A stretch of 64,000 nucleotides of DNA from Erythroxylum novogranatense (taxonomy: Eukaryota > Streptophyta > Magnoliopsida > Malpighiales > Erythroxylaceae), in NCBI GenBank assembly GCA_029891385.1, contig CM057231.1, positions 67,038,990 to 67,102,989 of the forward strand. The letters are read 5' to 3'. A model generated the notes under the pieces. It saw nothing but the letters and a program-made list of their open reading frames with translations. It did not search any database and had not been told where the DNA came from. Below, piece by piece: positions 11,519 to 24,001 of the stretch. Positions within the stretch are counted from its first letter, which is position 1; each line of letters opens with the position of its first letter. The position numbers and the translations under genes are program-made.

Positions 11519-12528
11519 TGTTGGACCAATGGAGGTTGACAAATTAAATCTCTTTATGTTTTGATAATAATAAAATATTTAAAAATAGTTAAGAAATTAT
11601 TTCAGGTTTTAGTCAATGGAAGGATTAAGCAAATCGAGATGAGCAGCGACTAATCAATAAGGAATTTAGTTGGGTATTGTCTTCTTGACAAAAATGGCAT
11701 AAAGCACAAGGAAAGTAAAGGATTTGATGATACAAGTCGACTTAATTCATGGTTTGATTATAACTAGTTTATTAAAGCGATACAAGTGGACTTATATGAA
11801 GAAGTATCAAGACAAGTCGACTTCTACGTAACAAGTCGACTTATTGGAAAGCGGAGCTAAAATTTTTACTGAAAATGATTAAAACAAGTCGACTTATTTG
11901 GTTCGACAAATCGACTTATTTATGCACGTATTCAGCTCAACGGCTCTATTTGATAAAAATGGAATGGAGGTGATGAAGGAACGGCTATATCCAATCAAGC
12001 AACGGCTAGTTGAGCTCCAACAGCTATATTTCTTCAACTATAAATAGAGGATGAAGCAAGGAGAATATATACAAGTTCCATAAGCTCAAATACTCTCTTG
12101 TTGCTTTACATTGCTCAATATTGCTCTTATATTGTTACTTATTACTTTGAGCATTTGTTCTTCAATTTTACATTGTGTTGGTAAAATTGAGTGGCTAGAG
12201 GAAAGGTCACGTGAGGTAGGATTTGTGCCGTAATACAAATCGTATGTAAAGGTTGCTTGAGCCGGAATTCAAGTGAAGTTGTAAAAAGTTCACACTCAAC
12301 TACAAAGTGTGCAATAAAGTTGTTGGCAAAATCCTAAGTGGGAGCTTAGGTAGAGGACGTAGGTCATAGCACCAACCTCTATAAAAGCAGTGTTTGATCT
12401 TCTTCCTTACACTATTTCATTTAAGGTTATTTAAATTACTTTTGTGTGTTTAACTTCTGATTTTATTGTAGAAATTATCAAAGAATTTCAAGATCTATTC
12501 AACCCCCCCCCCTTCTAGATCACTTACA
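11519..12528 (+). repeat. Sirevirus 3' LTR (copy B)
   Basis: A 1010-bp LTR, TGTTGGACC to CACTTACA, partner of 3595-4599. Palindromes lie at 11734, 11814, 11833 and 11886; two others are altered (11784 GTGGAC, 11908 ATCGAC). A run of ten C near the end (12503-12512) replaces four in the other LTR. Confidence 0.92.
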
Positions 12529-13396
12529 TTGTGGTGTTCTCTTGAGAAGTTATCTCATGTTCAAATTGTTATCTAATTGCATATATTTTACGTATTCACT
12601 TGATTATGATCAATCTATGCCTAGGAACTAGTTACCTATACTCGGTTTGTGTTTGGGTATATTTATAGAGTTATTTAGATACTATATTGCAATTAAAAAA
12701 CATCCTGAAGTTAGTTTCCTGAGCAGGAATTTTAGAAATATGCAAACTGAATCTCAAATTGATATTGCTAGACTATTTATGCAATATAATCTTAGAGCTG
12801 AAGGTTTGCTACTATTTTTCCATCTTCTTAGGATGATTTTGACAAGCTTTTAAGTCTAGTATCCTTGTAAATTCAAGTGAAAGATGATGTGATTAAATTG
12901 AACTTGAAAGGAGCACTCATGAATGTTCAAAGAAGCTGAATTTGCATTGTTTGCATCATGTTTTTAAGCTGTGCATTCAGTTTTAATTTTTTAATGTTCC
13001 ATCCTGATTTTATCTTTTTTTAAGTGCCAAGGATATGATAAATAAAAACTCATGTGTTGGGTAATTAAAGGGATACAATCTTTAAAGTTTAATTAGGTGA
13101 AACTAGGGAACGACATGCTATTTTAGTGTGCAAATTTTAGATTTGATTTATTTCGTTTCATGATCTTGATTTGCGGATTTAATGGGATGAAATTTGGTAA
13201 ATAACATGGGTACTAGTTGTGCTTGAGTTTGAGTTGATTTAGGCATTAAATTATAGGTGTTTTCACATTGTTTTAATGGGCTTAATTTTTTAAAACAAAT
13301 TTTTGTTTGTTTGGAATTGTAATTTCATACACTTACTTATTGATTATCTTTATTAGTAAAAAACATTCATTTGCATTTAGAAAGAAATTTTAATAA
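12529..13396. other. unassigned AT-rich flank
   Basis: Between the Sirevirus LTR and the solo LTR. I see no gene, repeat end or domain. The short ORF at 12647-12853 has no recognisable features. Confidence 0.5.
13392..13396. repeat. target-site duplication AATAA (left)
   Basis: Matches 17952-17956 exactly, flanking the 4.6-kb solo LTR. Confidence 0.85.
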
Positions 13397-14044
13397 TGTA
13401 ACACCCCACTCCCGCATGACCCAAACCCGACATCGACGATGATATCCGAGTTCGTGCCCTACGAGGGTGGCGTGCTACATCACTCAGTCCAAACTCAGTA
13501 TAAATTTTTTTTGAAAGCACAAACATACAATACGCGGAAATCAATTAACATACACATTCATTAGTAAGTACAATGACCACGAGGGACCTTTTTATAAATA
13601 CAAATTAATTTAACCCGTTGACTTTACAAATTGACCTAATCATTTGTACAAAAATTCAGAAAATACAATTTTATACAGAATTTAATAGACACTATTGCAG
13701 ACGCTAACTGATCCCGACCTCTTCTCTCACTCACAGGCAGTTGCTAGACACCCGTTACCTAACAGGGTATTCTTCTGGGTCCTGAAAAATAATTGCAAAT
13801 TTTGGGTGAGTTTTGCGAACTTAGTGAGTGACCATCATCGATGGTTCACCCAGTCACACAATACAAGATTCACACATTTCGTTTTATTTCATAATTCACA
13901 TTCACAGTATTGCACATTCACGCGTATACAATATTGCACATTCACGCGTATACAATATTGCACATCCATATTATTCATAATCGATAAACTCAATCATTCC
14001 TATTATGCCTATGCAATGCACGTGAGACTCGCTTTTCATTTATT

Positions 14045-14545
14045 ATTTTGCTGTGACTGAGTGCCTAAACTGTCCCATGTAGGGCTCATTAATAACTTTC
14101 CCTTATCCGTTTGGAGGATACAAGGCTCATTATACGTTAAGCCTGAGGCTCTGAATCACTTATGAGCTCGAAACTCATTTTCACTCGTTGAGCTTAAAGC
14201 TCTGATCGGTGGCGACTCTGGTCACAACAGCCATTATCTTTCATACACTTATGCATTGAAATGCATCGATCATATGGTGCACATTCAGAACACATGTATT
14301 TCCCATAAGTACAAGGCAGTTTTCCTTTCACTCAAGCCAACATATTTAATCAAATGCAAATGAAATGTTCATGTGACACTTTTCCAATTATTACGGTGCT
14401 GTGACCGAGCACCTAAACTGTCCCTTATAGGGCTTATTAAGCATTGAGCCAAAGGCTCTGAAATCAATAATGAGCTCGAGGCTCAATTTCACTCGTTAAG
14501 CTTAAAGCTCTAATCAATGGCTGCTCAAGTCACAACTGTCTTTGT
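14045..14545 (-). repeat. direct duplication inside the solo LTR
   Basis: A block beginning GTGACTGAGTGCCTAAACTG at about 14053 recurs, diverged, from about 14400 (GTGACCGAGCACCTAAACTG). Each copy carries several short inverted repeats such as GAGCTTAAAGCTC. The duplication explains why the splice-like interval is longer here (about 1050 bp) than in the other gypsy LTRs (about 570-630 bp). Confidence 0.7.
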
Positions 14546-15469
14546 CTGAATATGCATTCATGAATGAAGTGCATATGTCACAATCACTCACATTATTATG
14601 CACGTATGCATGCATACGTCACAATCAATCACATTTACAACACGTAAGTCCCAAATTCACATACAAGTAGCACTTCAATAACACAACTCCCCAGTATACA
14701 GTCATCGGACCTTCTGTCCGGAATCCACAATCAATTCACAATTCATCACCATTGATATGAAACATTTAGCAGGCAATCAATGCAAATTCAAATAGAAAAC
14801 ATAATGAAAGGAGACCATCTCGGTCTACTCACAGTATGCTCCAGATTAGCAATTGCTTCGACATTCTAGAAACGCCTGACTACGGGCTTCTAACCTGCAT
14901 AACCCATTTATGCAACACGTTGCACACACATTAATAATTTCGCACAATTATAATCATTGACGCATATATATGTACGATGCATGTTCATAACTATCCGGGT
15001 ATCAATCTATAAATTTTATCTAAAAATCCATTCCACGATCACAACTTAAGTATGCATAGGGTTTAGCCGCACTAAAATTCTTAAACTCGCAATTTATGCT
15101 TATTGAAATTTTCCTAAAACCATACTTTCGGGTCTATTACTCCCGATCGATAAACCAGTCCACAAAAGTAACCTAGGCAGCCTCTCATTGATAGAAAAAT
15201 TCCTCTATGCATTAGGAATCTATAGACACTAAAATCACTCAATTCGGATCTCTAAAGGTCCAATTATTAATAAAACATGGACCAGAAAAATAATTACCTG
15301 GTCCCCTCACTTTGACCTAACCAATCCACGTCAATTTCATCTCTAAAAATTCACAATTTTACATAGAAATGAAATTAAAGGACTCACGAATCCGATGCCT
15401 CAAGAATCAGGTCAATCGGAGGTCAGACGAAAAAGTTATGCACAAAAGAAAAGGAGAGGATCTGGGTTG

Positions 15470-15560
15470 GGCCACGCAGCTCGCCCTCGAGAGCCGTCGG
15501 GCTCGCCAGGACGAGCTTAACGCTCGCCCTTGCGAGGGCAGGTCTGACTCTCGCCTGCCA
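15470..15560 (-). repeat. GC-rich CG-palindrome block in solo LTR
   Basis: A GC-rich island in an otherwise AT-rich LTR, with repeated CTCGCC / GGCGAG and GAGCC / GGCTC elements. Comparable blocks are at 39695-39945, 52630-52770 and 61235-61380. Confidence 0.65.
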
Positions 15561-17951
15561 AATTCGATTTCCCTTTTTTTTTAAAAAAACACTTAATACC
15601 TCCTCTCCTTTCCCAACCCTATCTTTTCACAAAAGTAACCAAAAATGACAAATAAGTTCTCATTGGAAATATCACAGAAAACCCTACAAGTTTCATGATG
15701 GGCTTGAAAACCAATTTCACCTCTAAGGGTGTCAAAAATGCAATCAAAGTTACTGCCTAATCATTATCATCCAAAACAGTGCAACCTTTTTCCAAAAATT
15801 ATATCTTTCCATTCCCTTTGCCAAAATTTCAAGCTTTATATCAAAAGAAAGATCAAAACATATTCTAAAACTTTTATGAATAACTTGAAAGAAAATTCAA
15901 CCTCTAAGCAGATCAATTTCCCAACCCAAGCTTCTGCCCATATAAGTGTTATCCTCAACAGTAACACAATCTTCCAAAAATCATAACTTCTTAACACATT
16001 GTCCAAAAATTCCATGCTTTATCTCACTGAAAAAATCAGAAAACATGCTACAATTCTCATGAAGCAATTAAAAGTAAATTCCACCTCTAACTAGATCAAA
16101 TTTACACATGATTTTTGCTGCCCTATTAAAGAGTATTAAATCAACATATCACCCAATGCATAACCATACTTGAAAAAATTCATAACTTGCAATTCCTACA
16201 TCCAAAATTAGAATATTATACCTCATTACAAAGCTAAGACATTCCTATATAACTTTCCATAAGATCAATTGAGCTAATTTAAACTATAACAGTCCAGAAT
16301 TAGCTTCGAAGCACAGAAATCACAAAACCTATACTTAGGGACATTTCACACACAAAACACATTCATTCTTTGAAAAACTATCTGAAAGTTCACAAGTCAT
16401 AACTTTCAATCTCAAACTCAAAAAATATCATACTTAGTGGAGATAGAAAGCTAACAAGAAACTCTTCAACTTTCATGAAGACCAATTTCTCAAAATCTGT
16501 CTACTTTAGCCTAGAAAAAATCTCCAAAGTTTCATGTCACAAATCTTTACATGCTATAATTACCACTATTCACCCTGTACATATATCCTACTTTCAAAGC
16601 AAAATTCAAAACCATTCAGGCCACAATTAGACAGCACTTCCTTCATAACAATTTTATCCAAACTTCTCAAGTTTAATTCAAGCTAAACCTCATCTTAATA
16701 GCATAACTATATCAAAAGTTATGACCTAAACATTGAAACATATTCACATTCCATTTTCCTACTTTTACACCTAACTCTACTCCTATCATTCCAATACCAT
16801 TTCTACACGAATAAGCATCCAATTTAGTCAAGAAATCAACCAAATTTTCATCAAGATCTTCACTTGAACAAGTAGCCAAAAAATGGCAGCAAACACACAA
16901 TTTTCTTTCTTGACTAAACACTCATCTAACATCACAAACTTTACTTCAAACCATCTCAATTTTCGTACAACACAAGTTATACTTACATTTATCACATCCT
17001 ACCTCATCAATCATCAATTAAATAAGCAAATTTCATACCCATCTACACCAACACAATTCTCATACAATTAAGTGTAAATAACATCACAAATAATTCAATT
17101 AACTACTAAACCATAATATATAACAAGTTTCTTACCTATTAAGCTTTCAAATTTTCCAAACCCACAAATTCTCTTCCCTTCACCCCACACACGATCATCA
17201 TCACTTGAAAAGGGTAGAGGGCTTAAGTGTTTAGTGAACAAAAGAAGAGAAAGCAAAGAAGATACAAGAGCTTTTGTGTGGGTGAAGGAGACCAACGAAG
17301 GAAGAAAAGAGAGAGGCTTTGTATAATGGAGAAAATCACACTTAAATCACTAATAACCGTAAGAAGAGGAGAACCATCGAGAATACCCAAAAGATGGGTG
17401 GGTTTTATTAAATAATGACAATCATGGTGGCATGTTAGGCAAGTGACATGTGTCACTTGCCACATGTCACACTCTCAATCCTCCATTTAATTTCTCTCCA
17501 ATTCAAGTCCAAATTCTAGTCCAATTTTGTCCCAAAATTCCAATGACTCAAAATAATAAATTCTAAAATCATGTATCTAATTTTTCAGTGCCATTGGACA
17601 GTCATTTTTAGTACCGGAAATCAAAACAGTCAGCCACTTGGCATTTTTCGTAGTCCAAAAATTTCTTGGAAAATTTTCAGAAAATTTTCCAAAATTCACT
17701 AAAAAATTTCAAACTCACAAAGCCCCTCTCCAATTCAATTTTCCAAACACGTAAATCACATTTTTCATAACAATCACATTTATGAACAAATATACCGAGA
17801 ACTGTCATGAATGCATGTACAGGCATTTACATGTGCAAAATTCACTATTCACTTGTATGTATACGCATGAACATATCAAGGCAATTTTTAAGCACTCATA
17901 AGCTATTTCAAATTACTATTTTACCCTTCCCATCGTTGATGGGATGTTACA

Positions 17952-17956
17952 AATAA
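17952..17956. repeat. target-site duplication AATAA (right)
   Basis: Matches 13392-13396 exactly. Confidence 0.85.
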
Positions 17957-18059
17957 ACAATACTCACCTTGTGGGATCGACTCTTATCTCACCCTATACT
18001 AACTTGTTAATTAATTGATGGTAGAAATAAGGTATTAATTTGTACACGTTTGACAACGA
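17957..18059. other. short unassigned spacer
   Basis: Between the solo LTR and the copia remnant. It carries a GTGGGATCGACTCTTATCTC-like stretch that looks like transposon-derived untranslated sequence, but I cannot assign it. Confidence 0.3.
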
Positions 18060-18960
18060 ATACCAATATTTCTCTCAAATTCGTTCAATTTCTCATTTAT
18101 AGCAATAACCTAACTTTCATCATTAAGGGTCTCTTCTATTGTTTTAGGTTCAACTTGAGAAATAAAAGGGAGATGAGATATATCATTGGGATGGGATCTA
18201 GCATTTACCATTTGCTAAAAATCACAAAAAAATTGATTAAGAGGATGGAGTTTTTTGAATTTCCAATCTCTTGGGAGTTTGGCATCCTTCTTGTTTCCCT
18301 CACTTGGTTCAACAATGAGCTCATAACTGATTTGTTAGTGATCACTTTTTTACCTTCAAAGGTTAATGACTATAGTTCTCTAGATATACCTATATCATCA
18401 TCTTCAAGATCTTTGTTGGATATAAGTTGGTTGGATTCATAAAAAATATCATGCATAATTACTTCAATAGTAAGGCTCTTCTTATTAGACACCCTATATG
18501 CTTTGGTAGTTAAATAATAGCCAAGAAAAATCCCTTCATTCATTATGGAATGAAATTTTCCAACCAAAAACTTTGAAGCAATTGATTTTTGGATTTTTTT
18601 TTCATGCTAAAGTTCACAAGGGATTTTATCTAAGGTTGTTCTTATATAAACTTAATTCAAACGCTACATTGCCTCTGCCAAAAAATACTTAGGAAGATCG
18701 TACTCATTGATTATGGTTCTAGCTATTTCTTGTAAGTTCCTATTTTTCATTTTAATAACTCCATTTTGTTGAATGGTTCTTGGTGAAGAAAAATTGTGAA
18801 AGATACCATTATTCTTAAAAATGTTTTCAATTTTTTCATTTTCAAATTCCCTATCATGGTCACTTCTAATAGAAACAATAAAAACCACTAAGAATTGTTG
18901 ATTTGTTAAAGGTTATATGACTGATAGTCTTTGGCCTTTCTAACTTGGGATTAAGAGATT
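18060..18960 (-). pseudogene. degenerate copia integrase to RT fragment
   Basis: On the minus strand, 18664-18888 reads RSDHDREFENEKIENIFKNN then PRTIQQNGVIKMKNRNLQEI, the D and E blocks of a copia integrase. 18370-18567 continues with GIFLGYYLTTKAYRV and 18060-18180 gives VEPKTIEETLNDES, the start of RT. In-frame stops and indels show it is older than the other copia copies. The RT catalytic part is missing on this side; the solo LTR now lies next to the break. Confidence 0.8.
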
Positions 18961-20281
18961 AATTTATAGGATGATTAAGTCGTGCGCAAATTATGCTCAA
19001 TGTTTATGATAAAATGATGAAACATAATAAAAAAGTATGTAAAAGAAAATGGGATTTTTATTTCATTCTATTTGATCATTTATTGGCATACTCTTTGGAA
19101 TTAGAACTTATTTTATATTCTTGTTCGAAGAGTTTGTGTCATCTCAAGATTGGAATGTAGAACAAAATAGTTAAGTTATCAATCTTCAAATGTGTAGTAA
19201 AGGTGGTTAAAGGGTTTAGGCATTGTTTAGTTGAAAATTAACAGGTAAAACTTGAAATTACTAAACTCTGATGTAATTTAGAAAAGCCAGACTTTAGGTC
19301 ATTTAGGCTCTAAATACGAAAAAGAAAAAAAGAAACTCACTAGGGCTCAAGCTTTTTGGTTTAACTTGAATCAAAATTGAATTTGGATCGATTGTTCGAG
19401 CTTGATCATGTTTCAATTTGGAATCGATTATTAAAAATATTTTAGTTAAGTTTGAGCAGTATAGAATATTAAATTAGGTCCACTATATTGTCACGGTTAA
19501 TAACTAGGATATTGAAGCATTCTAGAAAATTAAAGAATGTAAGTAACATAGCATTCTTGTTATAAACAAATGGCTCCTCCAAAAGAAATGAAATTCAAAC
19601 TATTCTACCAAACACCAATCATTTGAACTTTGTTGAATTTGAAAATATTCGTAGTTTTCTTGGTAATACATAGGGATAAAGTAAAATTACTATAAATTAA
19701 TAACATTGAAATTCTATAGAATGTACTAATTAATAGAAATATTAATTAATCAATAAAATAATTTTTATTCACAATATTATGGATATATATTTAATTAAGT
19801 AAAATTAATTAGTCCAATCTAAGTAATTTGGTGAATAACATTCAATATCCAAGAACATACTGGCCAGTTTTCAATTACCAATCATCTAGTCTTGAAAAGA
19901 AAAGTTTTAACTAATATTGGGCATCGGCTTTTAATGTTTAATCTGATAAATTGAAATTTCTCAAATTTCCCAAATCAAGGACAAAATATACATGGCAAGT
20001 AGCTTGGTTTTATACGAGCTATTAGGTAATAGCAGTATAGTAATACAAGTAAAACAGGAAATATTAAATCAATCTAATATCATAATGGTCATCTTCAATC
20101 TATTGACAACAAAAATGCCCTTCCATTATCGCCAACTTCTGCCAAGTACGTTTCAATCCGAACATATCACATGCCACAGCACCACATGAGATGGTTACAA
20201 GTACATTTTACGGAGACTCCTTCCAACAGTGTTGGTCATCAAAATGGAAAACGTACAAAAAGGGGTGTATTTTCCTTAAAT
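18961..20281. other. unassigned DNA downstream of the CCCH gene
   Basis: AT-rich. It is probably the 3' flank (and 3' UTR near 20200-20281) of the CCCH gene. No ORF with recognisable features and no repeat ends were seen. Confidence 0.45.
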
Positions 20282-20448
20282 TTAATCGTGTGAAGAATCT
20301 GAAGAGGGCCTAGAGAAGTGCGGTGGTGGAGAATCAGTTGTTTCAGTTAAATCATCTGGAGTCTTCATATTTGAATGTCTGATACTAGATTTTTGTTGCT
20401 TGCATCTTCGGAATGCTCATCCTAATTAGGTGATTTTAGCGAGGGCCG

Positions 20449-20500
20449 GGTATCAGATGAAACAATTGGTACCGGGTATCAGATGAAACAATTGGTATTC
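20449..20500. repeat. 26-bp tandem duplication in the last CCCH exon
   Basis: The unit GGGTATCAGATGAAACAATT plus six bases occurs twice head to tail. Being 26 bp, it shifts the reading frame of the C-terminal tail. It could be a real slippage event or an assembly stutter. Confidence 0.75.
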
Positions 20501-20607
20501 TTGGATAAGAGAGATGAATCAAACATAGATAAAGCACAAGGAAGGCCAGGGAATGGATGATCATATCTGCAAGTTAGGCCAAACATGCAAATTCCGTACA
20601 TAATATA

Positions 20608-20615
20608 GTTTGAAA
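20608..20615. repeat. hAT target-site duplication (left)
   Basis: GTTTGAAA; 7 of 8 match 36685-36692. The mismatch is next to the terminal CAG/CAA of the element. Confidence 0.75.
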
Positions 20616-20712
20616 CAAAGTTATGAATATCATACCGAGCTCGATATCGAATTGTATTCTGAAACGGAACTGTATCAGTACCGGTCAGTATCAAATATTG
20701 GGTACCGTTTCA
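20616..20712. repeat. hAT left terminal and subterminal repeats
   Basis: Inverted terminal sequence followed by palindromic motifs (GAGCTC, GATATC, ACCGGT, GGTACC). Subterminal repeats of hAT elements usually bind the BED finger of the transposase. Confidence 0.6.
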
Positions 20713-21226
20713 GGTAATTTTTTAAATTTACGAAATAATCTCTAAAATTTTTAAAAATTACAAAATAGTCTATATTGGTATATTGTACAGTTATACTGTA
20801 TACTTTACTAGTTTATTGTTTACATCAACCATGCTTTTAAAAATTTTAATAATAAATAATAATGACAATTAATATGAAATAAGTCAATAACAATAATTTT
20901 AAATATTTTACAAATAAATAATAACCACAATTAATATAAACAAAGACAATTATCATCATATGCACATCAAATTAAGAATAATACAAAGTATTTAAAATAT
21001 TACAATAATACAATTTCATCATTTTAATAAATAATATTACATCAAAAGATTCAAAACATCCGATAAAAGAAAAATAAATATTACAAAAGAGTTGATAACG
21101 AAGAAGCAATCAAGTAGAAGTTAAACCTGAAATAAAAATATTACAGTTACATTACATATATACAATTTAACATAAACATAAAATACAAGTAAAATTAAAA
21201 GAAGTGGAAAAATAAAAACCTAAAAT

Positions 21227-21347
21227 TCAATCGTCAATGGGAGGATACTCGCTAGAACTGCACTGACCCCAGTGATCATTTGGTACAAAATCCTCATCAT
21301 TGAGAGGAGCTTCATAATCATTATCATTCAAATTTAATGCACCAAAT
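21227..21347 (-). pseudogene. hAT transposase, C-terminal end beyond the copia insertion
   Basis: The minus strand reads FGALNLNDNDYEAPLNDEDF, VPNDHWGQCSSSEYPPIDD, then stop at 21227-21229. It is the acidic tail of the transposase, separated from the rest by the copia element. The reading frame joins 30978 to 21342 exactly once one copy of the CAAAT duplication is removed. Confidence 0.8.
21343..21347. repeat. target-site duplication CAAAT (left)
   Basis: Matches 30974-30978 exactly. Confidence 0.9.
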
Positions 21348-23272
21348 TGTAGGAAAATCCCGGGAGGTACATCACATGTACCGGCAGCGGAAAACAAAAA
21401 TTTTTGTTCCCAGGACTTTCCGAATCCGGGATCCGTGTATCGGTATGAAGACATCAACCTAAATAGCTAAAGAGACTATCTCTAAAGGTGATCCACGAGA
21501 GATCGGAAAATCTAACCGGATCAAACCCTTTGACTCGGGAATAGCTAGAAACAGATTAAAGCTGCTAGAGCCTACCTCTCCGGAGAGCTTGAAAACGTTG
21601 ATGGAGGAAGAAACCCTTGGAGGAGAAGATGAAGTATCAATGGAGAAGGTGAAGCATTTTGGTTTTCACAAAACCTTTTCTCCTTCTCTTATCCACGATG
21701 ATGCTCTTCAAAAGTGAAGAAACTATTTTCTTCTCTTCCTTTTGTAAGACCAACGAACTCACTTCTTCATCTTTCATGATTTTGTCCTTTGCAATTTAAT
21801 AAAGATGATGACTAAGCTTCTTTGGAAGCTTCCTACCTCCTCTCCTCCATCCTCCACGTTTCATGCATATATATATATATATATATATTAATTAATTAAT
21901 TACTTAATTAATCATATATATATATGTATATATATTCTTGTCAAGTGGTCCATCTGCTACACTGGGTCTACTTAAACCTCTTATCGGGCTCGGTCTTTGA
22001 AACAACTCCTAAACCTTTCTTAGCAATATTGATGTCGCGATCTCATGGGACATATCCCAATCTCATCGGGATCCATTTAATCCTAATGCTCTCCATAATT
22101 GGAACTCGTCCAATAACTATTTTACAGATTCTCTGAAACACTCTTATGCGTGTGACCCTTTAGGCTCTCGGTTATGTTGGCCACTTAGATTAACAATTAA
22201 TCTGAGCAAGTCATGAGCGGTATCTAGCAACACATCATGACCCCAATTGACCGAAAGTAATCGGTTTGATGTATTCATCACGAACGGATCACGAACCCTT
22301 CCATAGATAATTACCGTGCAATTCGTCCTTTCACCATCCTTTACCCCACTTGGTTATGAGTATGGTCAAAGTGTCAACTCTCACTAGATCGAGTCTAGCC
22401 CAGTGATATCTGTTCTCGTCACGGGACTCATTACTCTATATGTCAATGAAGACACTCTTCATGACATACATCTTTAACCGACTTAGTAATGATCCCGACA
22501 AGAGGCCATGGGTATCTCTTCTGCTAATCTAGAAGTGGTGAATCCTTTATTGGCTACTCAATTATCTTCGAATACCTCAAGCTGTACCCAAGCACCACCC
22601 TATGAGTTACCTCTGGAAGGCAACAAGGAATGGAGTCAAAGCACAGGATCAGTATCCAAGATATCCTTGAGTACCTCAAGTCTAAGGATACTTGCACCAT
22701 TCTATGATGAGATTATCAACGACACTTAGATAAGATATCCATGTGATGATCTCATGGCATGTCATCCAATGAACTTACTACCGCTAGTAAGCATCCACAT
22801 GTCAATTCTAAATATCTCATATTTACAGTTTCTGAGATCCACTGCTTGATCCAATCAAGGAATATGACATGTGCTAGTCTATCCGGATTAATGATGTCGG
22901 TCTCATTAATCCTATGACTAGGAGAATTCGAAATCTTGACATAATTGCACATGATAGGAACCTCGGTAGTATGATCACATCATAATTTCCTTCATGCTAT
23001 GTCATATATCATGGACTTCATTAATTCGATTAAAGATCCAATCAATTCATAAACAATGTTTATGAATATCAAATTAATGAATAATGCCTTTTCTTTATTT
23101 ATTCATTAAGTCTGCATACGACTTTGAATAAAAGCGCTAAAGGGATTGCCTTTAGGGCACAAATAAACAATCTGACCTTGAACAAGTCAACTTATCGAAT
23201 GAACAAGTCGACTTATCGATGCGAACATGTGTAAGTCGACTTACACAAGGTACAATCGACTTATCACTTACA
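21348..23272 (-). repeat. 3' LTR of nested copia element
   Basis: Plus-strand ends TGTAGGAAAATCCC and CACTTACA. Contains an (AT)n plus TTAA microsatellite at about 21865-21930 and AAGTCGACTT palindromes (23205, 23233; altered at 23184 and 23254). The ORFs inside have no recognisable product. Confidence 0.93.
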
Positions 23273-23286
23273 AATCTCCCACTTGA
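23273..23286 (-). other. polypurine tract of nested copia element
   Basis: The minus strand reads AAGTGGGAGATT directly before the 3' LTR. Confidence 0.8.
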
Positions 23287-23916
23287 CCTAAAGCCAATCG
23301 CCTTAGTACCTAATACCATAAGCGAGTCCATGAGAATCACAATTCTCCTGTGACTATGGCTTTGTCAACGAACAACAACACTTTGCTCGTGGGAATTCTC
23401 TCTATTAGGATATCATCTCGACTAATGATCTCCCGAATCGGTAATCACGAGTTCGGATCGTCGATAAGACCTTGGTTCCTTTGCTGCACAAGACTAGCCC
23501 CATTGTATCACAATACAATCCTATGGGCCCATCACGGTAGGGACCGGATCAAGTTCGATAATGAACTTCTTGATCCAAACCGCTTCTTTGCGCATCTCAT
23601 GCGGCAATGTACTCTGCCTCGGTTGATGAATCAGCGATCCTCTCTTGTTTGGAACTTTTCCAATCGACCGCCACGCTATTCGGTGTGAATGTATATAACT
23701 TTGATTGTGATTCGAATCATCCTTATCGATTAAATACTTGCATCCGAATGCCCGCTCACTGAGATTTTCATCTCCATAGATCAAGAAAACATCCTTAGTG
23801 CTTCGCAAGTACTTGAGGATATTCTTGACTGCCACCCAGTGACCCTCACCAGGATCTGATTGGTATCTGCTCGTAACACTTAGAGCATACGATACATCGG
23901 GCCTCGTACATAGCAT
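23287..23916 (-). pseudogene. RNase H region of nested copia element
   Basis: MLCTRPDVSYALSVTSRYQS, HWVAVKNILKYLRSTKDVF and LIYGDENL lead into RNase H remains down to the polypurine tract. Frame breaks remove the usual STAE-type motif from one open frame. Confidence 0.8.
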
Positions 23917-24001
23917 TGTTCCATGCTAAACCTCTTTAGCATCTCATCTATGTACGATGATTGTGAAAGACCAAGCAACCTTTTGATTTATCTCTATAAA
24001 G

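Larger units (their letters stand above)
3595..12528 (+). mobile_element. Sirevirus-type copia element, copy B (complete structure)
   Basis: A full structure of about 8.9 kb: LTR, primer site, gag, protease, integrase, reverse transcriptase, RNase H, spacer, extra ORF, four polypurine tracts, LTR. The two LTRs are nearly identical, implying recent insertion or recent recombination. Target-site duplication cannot be tested because the 5' flank is the internal part of copy A. Several frameshifts and an altered protease site mean the copy as written is not functional. Confidence 0.92.
13397..17951 (-). mobile_element. solo LTR, chromovirus (Tekay-like) gypsy type, minus strand
   Basis: On the minus strand it starts TGTAACATCCCATC and ends GGAGTGGGGTGTTACA, the same termini as the gypsy LTRs at 38688 and 50247. 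It is 4555 bp, with a perfect 5-bp target duplication AATAA at 13392-13396 and 17952-17956. There is no internal coding region, so this is a solo LTR left by LTR-LTR recombination. It shares the GC-rich block, hairpin run and splice-like signals with the other gypsy LTRs. Short ORFs inside it are chance. Confidence 0.9.
20282..20615 (-). pseudogene. CCCH gene last exon, remainder (finger 5 and C-terminus)
   Basis: Starts with the other hAT target duplication copy (20608-20615), then YIMYGICMFGLTCRYDHPFP completes finger 5, followed by MFDSSLLSKNTN. The tail ends MKTPDDLTETTDSPPPHF and RPSSDSSHD at stop TAA (20282-20284), but lies in a different frame. At least two frameshifts and a 26-bp tandem duplication (about 20449-20500) intervene. 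Without the hAT insertion, finger 5 would be a normal C-x8-C-x5-C-x3-H. Confidence 0.85.

Noticed and set aside
12503..12512. Run of ten C near the Sirevirus LTR end as a functional signal
   Set aside because: The partner LTR has four C at the same place; homopolymer slippage or read error.
13695..14060. 121-codon ORF inside the solo LTR
   Set aside because: No domain; lies across the splice-like acceptor and a short ATTGCACATTCACGCGTATAC repeat; not conserved in the other gypsy LTRs.
20608..20640. Loss of the first zinc-binding Cys of CCCH finger 5 (Val instead)
   Set aside because: The real Cys codon is on the other side of the hAT element at about 36690; the Val arises from reading the left duplication copy and terminal hAT bases.
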